A DNA stretch of 64,000 bases, from the NCBI GenBank assembly GCA_038496445.1, contig JALMLS010000175.1:124001-188000 (forward strand), read 5' to 3'. Every line of letters starts with the position of its first letter. Within the stretch, counting starts at the first letter, position 1. The translations under genes were made by a program, and so were the position numbers. This document shows, one piece after another, positions 37,696-47,522 of the stretch. This stretch comes from Trichosphaerium sp. ATCC 40318. Its lineage: Eukaryota; Discosea; Flabellinia; Trichosidae. The notes under the pieces were generated by a model that made no database searches, was not told the DNA's origin, and was given only the letters and a program-made list of their open reading frames with translations.

Positions 37696-37954
37696 ATGTC
37701 ACGTACCATAAGTATATTCTACAGCGCTGTTATTAGCAACGCCAATATAAGTGTTATTTAGGCAATGCAACTACTGTCGAACTTCGGTTCTCACAAGAAA
37801 AAACGTGCCTCCATCCTGAAGGTCCTACTAATTTAGAAAAGAACATAATTTATATTCTCCTGCTTACAAAAAAGAAAGTACCTATGTTGGACTGGAAATG
37901 GAAGGAGCAGATACAAGAATATTCAGCAATTGCCAGCTAGACAGACAGTTTTGA
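37696..37954 (+). CDS. short spliced ORF, possibly 5' exons of the next gene
   Basis: ATG 37696 (MSRTIS) splices through GTATATTC to an acceptor TTATTTAG, giving NATTVELRFSQEKTCLHPE. A further join gives STYVGLEMEGADTRIFSNC and then a TGA at 37954, about 51 residues in all. The stop is only 22 bp from ATG 37977 of the kelch gene. An alternative in-frame splice (donor near 37947, acceptor CTAAG at about 38002) would make these the first exons of that gene (DRQ then RTHRTMAVQ). I cannot decide between the two. No family is recognised. Confidence 0.35.
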
Positions 37955-37976
37955 AATTTCATTTTTTTTGGATCTT

Positions 37977-40900
37977 ATGAATTGCTACGACTTTCTAAGA
38001 CGTACACATCGCACTATGGCAGTTCAACCTGCTCGTAGTTACGACATTACATCGCTTTCGGAGTGGAGTGTTGATGGAATTGGTATACAACCCTACTCTT
38101 CATAATTGAAAAGTTAATTCACTGACGCTGCCTCAGAGCATTTAGAATGGCGTTTTCTTGAGACTACAAACGAACAACCTCCACCAAGACACGGACACTG
38201 CGCATGCCATGTAAATGGCCAAGTCATGATATTTGGTGGTTGGGGAGGCACGCTACTGCAAAATACAAAAACTATAACCAAAATCAAAAAACAATACGTT
38301 AATTCTACTCTCTCCGCGTATTCAAGCTTAAAAAGACACTCAAAAGCCTTTTACGATATTTGGTAATTTTCTTACAATCAATAGGTCTTGTTTGGCCTGA
38401 TCTAACCTCTTTGAACCTTGGTACGGCGGATTTATACCATGATAAAACTATTACGTTTGTTTTTACAAAATTCTGGATTTTGATCCAAAAGGAGCGATAA
38501 TTTAGCTAATACAAGCAATTATAGCGACATTGGAATGGGAGAAAAAAAAGCCAACTGGAGAACCACCTGTGAGCACTTTTGCTTCTGGAGAGGTCATAAG
38601 TGACTTCATTTATGTGTTCGGAGGAGAGTCTAGCAGCGCTGTGTATACCAACACACTGACTAAATTGAATACAAGTACACCATAATAGCGATACTGTTTT
38701 TTTACATGTCTTTTTAGATACTTGGCATTGGTCAACTGTTGAGGCTACTGGACAAGGTTCTTATTTCTTAAATTTGGCGTATTTTAGTTTTATTCATTGA
38801 GAGTATAGTACCCGAACCAAGAGCATATCAAGCGAGTACTGTAGTGGCTGGAAAGTATCTTTCTTATTGTTTTTTGATGATCAATCTCTTCGGTTTTTTT
38901 TTTGATCCCTTAACAATCCTTGATTACTCATAATCGCTGGACAAGCCGATCACGATGACGATAGATGGGAGTGGTATCGCGATATACATATTTTTGATCC
39001 TAACACAGACATGTGGTAAACAATCAATATATAGCGCTTTTTTATCTCATTTTCTGCAACAAGGAAAAAAGTGCCTGCGAACAATTGGCCATCTCCACGT
39101 TCTGCACCTACAGTAAATATAGTAGGTATGCTACTACATCTAAATATATAATTTATGTATTAACGAGCTTGTACCAAAGGTACAACAGCGTACATGTTTG
39201 GTGGAGGGTCTTGGGAAGGAAACTATCGGAATATTTCTTATTACTCAGACATTTTCGCACTGGATATTTCACCTATTTGTACGTTCTCGCATTTACCTCT
39301 GTCAATCTATTTAAACTCATCAAAAATAATAGTAAGAGGTGATGTGGGATGTACGCTCTCATGGGAGAAAATAGATGCTATAGGAGACATACCATGTGCG
39401 GGTTTTTTTTGATACAATATCAGTACAGTTTCGTTTACTTTATTATTAAGCTCCACGTGCTGGCCATGCTGCTACAACTATTGGAAATTACATATTAGTT
39501 ACAGGCGGTTATATTTGTAAAGGAAGAACTTGGCCTACAATGGCAGATACTTATTTATTTGATCCCTCAGTATCGAAATGGACAAAATGTTCTGACCTGC
39601 CAAAACCGGTATGCACACATTTTCGTGTCCATCTTCTTTTTGAGTAACATGTCGGGTTTTTTGCTTAGATTGGCAATCACAAAACTATTTATAAAGACGG
39701 GAAGTTATTCTTATTTGGTGGTATCGACTACAACATTGGTAAATCAATCAAAAGAATATTTATGAGAATCTAATTTGGTTTTTTCTTTAAGATGCTGTCA
39801 GCAGTTCAAGCTATTTTATTCAATTCCCAATACGTATGTGGTGATATTTGGTTGGGCGCTGTTTATAATTCTTTAATTAGGACGTAGCTATCACCTTGCA
39901 AAGGCAATGCTTAGGCTATACAATGAAAGAGATGACCAAGAAACTCAAGTAGAATTAGACGATGGAAATATTTTGAAGTATCATAAATTTATAATGGTAG
40001 CACGTGCTCCAAAATGTCTTACTGAGATTGAAAAAAATGGCAAACTCATAAACGTATCTAGAAATACGTTCAATATTTTTTTGGGTTGGATGTATTGCGA
40101 TCAAATTCCACAAAGCCTTCAACTCAATGAAATCATTGAGTTGATAGATTTTTTCATTCGGACTCAAGTTAACAAAAATGTCGTTCTCTATACAGTAGAA
40201 CGTCTATTTAAGTACTTCCCTATGCAATTACATGAAGTAAAGAAAGTATTAAAAGTAGCTGAAAAATGGCCTGAAGATATTTATCATCAACTCATTAAAA
40301 AGATAAAGGAAGGAAATCATAAAGAAAGTACAAGAATTATAAATTGGATAGTCGAACATAGTAAAAAACAAGACATCAAGTCAATTGTTTCTACAGATCC
40401 ACCATTATGGTCATCTTGTGGTGTTTTAGATACACTTGGATATGATATGGATATTATATGGGATAATCATGATACAGCTGATTTTACACTTGTTCTTGGT
40501 GAACAAAAGATAAAATGTCATAAATCAATGTTATCTAGTAGGTGCAGCTACTTTGACGCTATCTTAAGGTCTGGTATGAGAGAAGCTCAGAATCGTAAGT
40601 CCTTAGTTCGTATAGCACGTGATTTTTGTTGATTATGGTTATAGGCGAGTTGGCGTTACCTGAAGGTCAAGAGGAACATGGAATGACGTATACGTCATTG
40701 TAAGTCATATGGTTTTTTTTTTGTTCATTCTTAAAATATTCTTTCATTCAGGTGTGGATTGATTAGGTACTTTTATTCTGGAAGTGTTGATCACCTTGAA
40801 GACCCTTTTGATTGTCTTATGATAATGTCATACAGTGGCTATCTTGATCTTGCATTCTCAGAAGACCACAAAGTACTCATGGACCACTGTAAAGCAAAGT

Positions 40901-41016
40901 GAGTATTTAAGATTTTTTCCTGTTCATGAAACTAAATAGGTTTTAGGATGAAAGATTTATCACCACAAGCTTGTGTAAAGTTACTCAGTTGTATGAGGCA
41001 GATATTTAAAATGTAA
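37977..41016 (+). CDS. kelch-repeat protein with two BTB domains (LZTR1-like)
   Basis: The N-terminal half is a kelch propeller spread over many exons: PPPRHGHCACHVNGQVMIFG, FIYVFGGESSSAVYTNTL, VPEPRAYQASTVVAG, WPSPRSAPTVNIV, TAYMFGGGSWEGNYRN, APRAGHAATTIGNYILVTGG, and GKLFLFGGIDYNI. From 39900 two BTB/POZ modules follow: the first, about 39960-40170, with TFNIFLGWMYCDQI, and a classic second one, DFTLVLGEQKIKCHKSMLSS then SYFDAILRSGMREAQN (about 40480-40595). A short BACK-like end stops at 41016. Kelch + BTB + BTB is the arrangement of LZTR1, a CUL3 adaptor that ubiquitinates Ras-type GTPases. The start could instead be 37696 or ATG 38016. That it regulates the nearby Ras is inference. Confidence 0.82.
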
Positions 41017-41489
41017 AAATGAACAAACACATCTTTGATCGTGACAATGTTGAAGTTGAATTGAAAGACATCCAAAACTTGCTTCCCACAACTCGTCTTG
41101 GTGAGAAAGGTTCAAAAAGAACTCTTTGAACTTTGGGAGTGTTGGTGCAACTACTAGAAAAGTATATACACTGTAAACGCCTACAGGCAAGTCTCCACGC
41201 GTAAATACGCGACGTAGGGCGAATACCAGAAATAGCGTTTTTGACTGGCATCCTTCGCACTTAAAAACACCTTCAAACTGTTGCGTAAGTGTAGTATTAC
41301 ATTTGCGATATCACTACAACCGTCACTTGTATTTTTGGTTAAAACAAAACGTGGAAGTTCCTTACAGTTGCAACACTCCCACAACTCACAAACAGCAATC
41401 AAACATTTTTGTACATAGTATAATCAGCGTTAACCTTAATTTGACCGAATACGGAATATAACATACCAAAAAGGCAACACCACTTCATC
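41017..41489. other. intergenic spacer with minus-strand open frames
   Basis: Contains minus-strand open frames (41181-41402 and 40981-41190) that both include an ELWE motif, and a short plus-strand stretch also reading ELWEC. This may reflect a partial repeat (CCCACAACTC occurs near 41085 and 41382). No gene model can be supported. Confidence 0.35.
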
Positions 41490-41734
41490 ATGCAAGCACG
41501 GTTTATACTTCTGCTTGTAGTTCTAATAGCTCTATGTGCTATAGTACACAGTACGGGTTAAACAATTGTGAAGCTCTCAAATAATGGCTGCTAGGCAATC
41601 AGAATCGTAGACAGCGAGAAAATACCAAGCACGCTACACGGTCAAACGCCTGGAAAACCTTTACGGACGCACACAGGCGTGTAGCTAGAAAATATCGCTC
41701 ACGCCCTCATCGACGTCGTCACAGATCATATTAG
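41490..41734 (+). CDS. 68-residue secreted arginine-rich peptide
   Basis: This gene is too short and split to show as one frame. Exon 1 (41490-41556) encodes a textbook signal peptide, MQARFILLLVVLIALCAIVH, then ST. A 38-nt intron (41557-41594, GTTAAAC donor, CTGCTAG acceptor) is removed in frame. Exon 2 (41595-41734) encodes GNQNRRQRENTKHATRSNAW, later DAHRRVARKYRSRPHRRRH, ending RSY and TAG. The mature peptide of about 46 residues has about 14 Arg, several Lys and His, and no Cys. It resembles a linear cationic (antimicrobial-type or cell-wall or polyanion-binding) peptide. Function is inference. Confidence 0.6.
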
Positions 41735-41989
41735 GTTAAGAAACACAAGGTAGTAAGCTGTAATAAAGTCTTCTGTTTTTCAGGCAACTGAGAAGCTTTA
41801 ATCTTCCTATTCGCACAAACAGCCTCTGAGAAAAACGCACGCGTACTTTGTCAGTAGAAAAACAAAAAAGTTTTCAAGCGAAAGTGGTTCTTTATTTGAA
41901 ACCTCAAAGGGTACCTTAGGTATCCAAGGGTTTCAAAGAAAATTTGTAAAAAAAACCACGTGTGGTTTTGTTCTACAACGACATTAAAT

Positions 41990-44140
41990 TTAATCATCCC
42001 AATCATCTTCCTAAAACGAAATATAAGATAAGAGAAAACATGTGAAAAAAATATTTTGGAGTTTTTTTTTGGTTTAGAAATTTACGTACATCTTCATCAG
42101 AATCCAAAAGAGCAAGGTTACGTGCATCCAATGCATCACATAAAACTTCATGTAAAGAAAATGCAACGTTTCTCGATTCTTCAAGGTTCTTTTCTCGCTC
42201 CTTTTAACAAAGAGTTAAGATTCAAACATAATGACGGAAATGTGTGAGATTTGCTGGTCAGCTGACATCTCTGGTTGCCTTTTTCTTTAAACACCTAACA
42301 GAGTGGTACTCACCTTTCGTACTGCATCTTGATTAACTACCTTCAGCTTCGCACCACGTTGAATATCACCAAGTAAGTCTAAAAAACAAACGTCAAGGCT
42401 AAATACAAACTAACTTGCACATGACGGCGTTCAAAGCAGACATAGTTGATACAATTTTTAAAGTAAATCTTTCACTCACCAGTAATTTGCAGCCCGCCAC
42501 CAAGAGAATCCTTGCGTTTGGGTTGGAATGTTGTAGGAACTATATCAGTGGTGTTAATATCACGTGTTGTTTTGTATGTTTTTAAGAAAATATTACAAGA
42601 GAAAAAAAGGGTCGAGACGTACCAGAAGGTGGGATTGGTGCAGGTGCTGGTTTTGGTGCACTACATTAAAATAATTAGGAACGGTTAACTCTTATTTTTT
42701 TGGAAAACAAATGGGAGGGGTGCAAAGTAGTATAACATACTTTGGAGTTGCTTTTTTTTCGTATTCCTGAATTTTTTTTGTTGACTTTGCCACATTCACA
42801 AAATAGTCATGGTAAGCAGTACGATACTTTTCTTGATATTGCAATAAATTCTTATGAAATGGTTTCCATCCTAAACGAATATTACATACAACGAAGGAAA
42901 AGACAAAAATACAAAGGTAAAAACAAACAGTTCAACATTTCTTGTGTTACCTTTTAGATCTTTAGTATTCTGGATTGGAAATACTTCTACAAGACCATTC
43001 AGATCATTTCTTAGCTCATCAAAATGCTTTGTAACTCGAGAAAGAAGCTCAGATACAACAGCGAATCTCTAAATAAATAGATTAAGGGCAATGAGGTCAC
43101 CTTCCATAAGGAAACAAACCTCAGTAAGATCATCCATTTCTGCACGTTCTTTTTGCATTGACTCTTCCATTGTAGCTAAAGAATTAACAAACTCATGGAC
43201 TTTGGCATCAATAGTATTTTGTTGTTGATGTATAGTTTCCCTACGACTTTTTCTCAAATCCCTTTTTTGTGTTGGTTAGAGACATCAACAAACAATCATC
43301 AGTTAGCATACCTGCGCTCGTTTTTAGACATTGTCATGCGTCTTGATCGTTTTGCTTTACCAGCACTAAGGCTTGCCCTACTCTTACTCATACTAGCATT
43401 TCTATTTGAACTTCCACCGCCAATACTTCAAGTGTGTTAGTTTTATGGATAATGGTAGAATTGGATATCCGTTTGGTAGTTTGTTGAAATTAAAAGTTTG
43501 ATATTTTGTTGACATTGCATACCGCACGCTCGCTCTAGACGATTGTCTGATCTTCTCTTTGGATACTAAATCTTTCATAGACATAGACGGGCTGGCCTTC
43601 AATGGGTTATAAGCATGTTGACGCTCGAATATTACAAATTAATTAAAAAAGACTACAACTTACTTTTCTGCTAGTTGTGGTAGTGCCGCGTGGCATGCCT
43701 GCGCCGACAGTAGAATTCGAAGAACGTGCGTTCGCCGATGATTTAGTTGTAACATAAGCATTCACTAATATTATTTGAATCACGTGCGGTGCAATATACT
43801 GTAAAATAAACAATTTTTTGTACCAGCTGTTCTTTTTTTCACTGCATTTATAGGTTTTTTGTTTCCAACAACTACTGCCGCTCTAGATCTATTTCCTACC
43901 ACAACCGATCTCTTTCCGACAACAACGCTCTTTCTTGGTGATGCTACAACGCTCTTGCGTGGGGAAGCAGAACCAACCCTAACAGTAGACTTATTTGGAG
44001 CCTAAAAAAAAAAAGACAAAATTAACACAACAAGCGAAAGTAATGCTAAATAATCGTACTGGAGGTCCTCTTCTTCCAACAGAAATTACTCTATTCCCTG
44101 TAGTACGTGTTGTAGATCTTGTAGGCGTATTCTTTACCAT
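41990..44140 (-). CDS. WASP-type VCA protein (Arp2/3 nucleation-promoting factor)
   Basis: An actin nucleation promoter. ATG 44140 (MVKNTPTRSTTRTTGNRVIS). The N-terminal third is basic and Ser/Arg/Val-rich (ASPRKSVVVGKRSVVVGN, SKSRASLSAGKAKRSRR). A coiled coil follows (about 43260-42960: RETIHQQQNTIDAKVHEFV, ESMQKERAEMDDLTE, then FDELRNDLNGLVEVFP), then KTAYHDYFV-type helix and a short polyproline (APKPAPAPIPPSG). Next comes a WH2 actin-binding motif, LLGDIQRGAKLKVV (about 42380-42320). A central/amphipathic helix ends in an acidic tail with a tryptophan, LLDSDED-EDDWDD, split by the last intron and stopping at 41990. WH2 + central + acidic-Trp is the Arp2/3-activating VCA module. No WH1, GBD or SCAR homology domain is visible upstream, so regulation differs from classical WASP/WAVE. 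Confidence 0.8.
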
Positions 44141-44803
44141 AATAGAGGCTCGCTTGTTATTGCTAAAGAGACCATTATGGACAACAATCCAGATCTTTCG
44201 AAAAAACAATTATCAAAAAAATTAAGCGTTTCGTAATCGAGGTATTTGTAACCACGTGATATGTCAATAATAATATGGGTTCATTCTATCTATGTATCGC
44301 CCTCATTTCGATTGGTATAAAAATGAAATTTTCCTTCTCAAATCCCACGTGTAGGTTGAAAAAAAGCTTCTTCTTCGACATGACGTACTTAAAACTGAGC
44401 GTATTGCTTTTTGGAGCACCACTCGACCTTCGATTGCCATTAGCGATGCGACTTTCCCATAGCTGGGACGCGCTGCGAACCCTTTGACCGAAATAAACAA
44501 ACTGCGCCAGCGTACTTTTGCGCTAACAAAAAAAAAAAGAAAGCGAAAACTTTTACGCCACCTGTTGCCTCCTGTTGCCATGTTGTGTTATATAATTTAT
44601 TGAGTGTTTGTATTAGCTCTACTGCAGGTTGAAGGGTTAAGCAAATGAAAACAGGCCAAGACAGAAATTCAACATTTTTTGACAAAAAAAAGCTCCAAAA
44701 AAAAAAAGATCAATAAAAGGCGTAATTACACGTCTTGTAGTGGTCATATATTTATGTTACAGTGCTTTCTTTACTACTATTCTATTATACTATGCCATTA
44801 AAA

Positions 44804-45616
44804 CTAAGCTGTCTTCTGAATTGTAGGTGTAATAGTGTAATCAACGAAATCATCAAAATAAGATTTCTTCGAGTCATAAACTTGTCTTGAAATGATTGAT
44901 AGGCTATCTACCGCTCTATCAATAGCAAGAATACCATCAAGATGATCAATCTCGTGCTGTAGTAGCTATAAAAGCAGAAGTTAATGAATTTCAATTTAGA
45001 AACTGTTACAACTATGTACCTCACTCAATGATTTTTCAAGCCTCTCCATCTTACAAACATTACCATTTACATCCGAATACTGAACGCTTATAGACTCATG
45101 ACGACGTACCTAAATCTTAATGATCAGTACATAATCTTATAGGTAGGTTTAGCGCACTTTAATCATCAACCAAGGCATAGACATGCAGTCATCCCACAAG
45201 GTGAATTTCTCTTCACTTCTCCACGTGATTATCTTTTTTTCGTTAAAAAACCGTAAAAATAGTTGTCGTACTGGATTTATCATTGTAAATGGTTCTTCAC
45301 CGAGGTTTAATGCTATAAAACGCTTTGAAACGCCTGATAATTGTCAGTGGACATTTCAACGTTTGTGATCACTCTTGTACCTATTTGAGGTGCGCTAATA
45401 GCGCGTCCGAACCCATTTTTACGCCTAAAGTCTTCGAGAGTAGCGTGTAGAGCTTTTATTTCATTTAAGAGGTCATCGGACACGTCATGTACTTCCGTAC
45501 TTCTCTGACGCAGCTTAGGCTCGCCTATGACGTATTTTAGCGAAAATAAAAAGTCTCCATCTGTTTTTTTGCTAACCTAGTTCTAAAACCTCCATTCTTG
45601 TCGTTTTTGATTGCAT
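44804..45616 (-). CDS. PDF: peptide deformylase
   Basis: Removes the formyl group from the initiator Met of organelle-made proteins. It reads from MQSKTTRMEVLEL (ATG 45616) to TPTIQKTA (stop 44804), in about four exons. The three family motifs are present: motif I GRAISAPQIG (canonical GxGLAAPQIG), motif II DDCMSMP (canonical EGCLSxP), with the metal-ligand Cys kept, and motif III QHEIDHLDGIL (HExxH, about 44942-44956). Also present are KLRQRSTEVHDV near the N-terminus and RRHESISVQYSDVNG between motifs II and III. An Ile occupies the position before SAPQIG, and DDCMS is divergent from the bacterial form. It lacks an obvious presequence in this model; a missed 5' exon is possible. Confidence 0.85.
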
Positions 45617-45947
45617 TGTTGTGTTGTTGTTGTGTTAAAATAATGTAAAACAAAAAAAAACCGTTGACTGATGTTCCCAATATCAATCTTTAACGAAGTT
45701 TTTTTTCGGTTTTTTTGCAAAGTAGAGAACATTTCTCAGTTAATTCTATCATACGTGGCTCACACCAAGACCCATACAAGCGCACTTGGGCACCTCCGGC
45801 ATTGATACGAGTATGTCGTTAAGTTAAGCATACGTTTTAAGGCTCACAGTAAAGTACAACACTGGCGTGTAGTCAAAACTCTCATGGCTGATATAAAAAT
45901 GCTTTGTGAAATAGATACGCAGCCAGCGTACGTGATTTACGCAAAAA

Positions 45948-47306
45948 ATGAGCGTTTTGCTCAAAATGAAGATATCTCTTGTTAAACCTTGTGTTAGGCC
46001 ATTGGAATTGCTTTCTTTACCTACTGAGATAATATTTTGTATATTGTCTTTATTGGGTAGACATTGCCGTATATCTGCTACGTTTGTTTGTAAATTCTTC
46101 TCTACAATCATTCTACACCATTTGGGATATTATGAGATCAACTTGAGCAATACAAGCGATCTACCAAAACTCAAAGGAAGTCCATTGCTTAAAAATACAA
46201 CAATATCTTTAAACGTCGAAAATTTTACGCTCACCGAGGATGACTATAAAAATATCTCTGGAGTACATAGCCTATACATAAGTGGAGATACTATATTAAC
46301 AGATACAAAATTACAACACTTATCAGGAGTGCATAGCCTGGAACTACGTATATCAAAGAGTAAATCCAACTTGACAAATGTTGGATTTAAATCACTTTGT
46401 GGGATCCATACATTAGACTTATCCTGGGGGCTTTTTAAAGAAGAATGGCTTGAAGAACTTGGTACTGTTCATACAATCAAGCTTGTCGGTACCAATATAA
46501 CAGATAAAGGACTTGCATTACTCTCTGGAGTTCGCAGTATTGATTTATCAGATTGCAAGCAAATTACTGATAATGGTGTCATTACCATTTCACGTGATAT
46601 AAATAAAATACAGCTTGAAGGCTGTGATATTACAGATAAAAGTGTAAAAGCACTAACAAATGCAAGTTTTATATCTTTGATTGGCTGCAAGAAAATTACT
46701 GATGAAGGAGTAAAGTACTTATTATCACAAAATCAAAAAACAAAGAAAATTAAAAAAATTGCTCTTGATTGGTGTAGGCAAATATCAAATGATGTTTTGA
46801 AGCTGTTGGCCGGTATACCTTGTATAGAACTTCTTGATTGTGAGCAATTGACTGATGAAACTCTATCACATTTATTAGGTGCATATCACATAGACTTAGG
46901 AAATTGCACGTCTTTAACAAATGATGGGATAAAACAACTTGCAGGTGTTAAATTAATTGATATTTCAAGTCTGGATGTTGATGATACTACGTTAAAGGCA
47001 CTTGCTGGAGTTCACACAATTATACTTGATAGAACACACATAACAGACAAAGGACTTGGTTATTTAATTGGAGTTAAAGTAATCAGCCTTGAGGCTTGTA
47101 GGAGCATAAGTGACAAAGGTGTTAGTAGTCTTGTTGGTGTTAACGCAATTTCTGTAGATGGTTGCTCACAAATCACTGACAGAAGCATTGAAAATTTGAA
47201 AAGTCTTCATTACATTCAATACCATGCCACTCAAATTACAAAAAGAATGGTTGATAAGATATTATTCCAATCACATGGAGAAAAGCGATTGTGGCCTGAG
47301 TTTTAG
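45948..47306 (+). CDS. F-box and leucine-rich-repeat protein (intronless), paralogue of 5311-6291
   Basis: 452 residues in one exon. F-box-like region about residues 20-65 (LELLSLPTEIIFCILSLLG, then FVCKFFSTIILHHLG). From about residue 85 onward come more than 14 LRR-type units with the same core as the other copy (SGVHSLYISGD, LSGVRSIDLSDCKQITDNG, LAGVHTIILDRTHITDKG, SISDKGVSSLVGVNAISV). A likely SCF substrate receptor. It is longer than the 326-residue copy by about five repeats, fitting growth by internal duplication. It is intronless in an intron-rich neighbourhood. It converges on the MIT-ClpB gene, 216 bp away. Confidence 0.88.
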   Translation: MSVLLKMKISLVKPCVRPLELLSLPTEIIFCILSLLGRHCRISATFVCKFFSTIILHHLGYYEINLSNTSDLPKLKGSPLLKNTTISLNVENFTLTEDDYKNISGVHSLYISGDTILTDTKLQHLSGVHSLELRISKSKSNLTNVGFKSLCGIHTLDLSWGLFKEEWLEELGTVHTIKLVGTNITDKGLALLSGVRSIDLSDCKQITDNGVITISRDINKIQLEGCDITDKSVKALTNASFISLIGCKKITDEGVKYLLSQNQKTKKIKKIALDWCRQISNDVLKLLAGIPCIELLDCEQLTDETLSHLLGAYHIDLGNCTSLTNDGIKQLAGVKLIDISSLDVDDTTLKALAGVHTIILDRTHITDKGLGYLIGVKVISLEACRSISDKGVSSLVGVNAISVDGCSQITDRSIENLKSLHYIQYHATQITKRMVDKILFQSHGEKRLWPEF

Positions 47307-47522
47307 ATATGCCTTAACATTAATAAAACTTGTGTTTTCATTCTGCTAATACATTCTACTGTGAACGTTCACACTTGTACGATATCGATAATAAACACGC
47401 TCTGTCTCTCCAAAAAACAGCTACTAATTTTTTCTTTGTCTGAATCAAAGTTTAAAGCACGAAGTGGATTATTACAAAAAAAACCTTGTTTTACATTCTT
47501 TTTTTTTTCTTACTTATTCTTC

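Noticed and set aside
41006-41402. Overlapping minus-strand frames with ELWE motifs
   Set aside because: No ATG, no consistent splice sites, and the repeated motif may come from a small duplicated DNA stretch.
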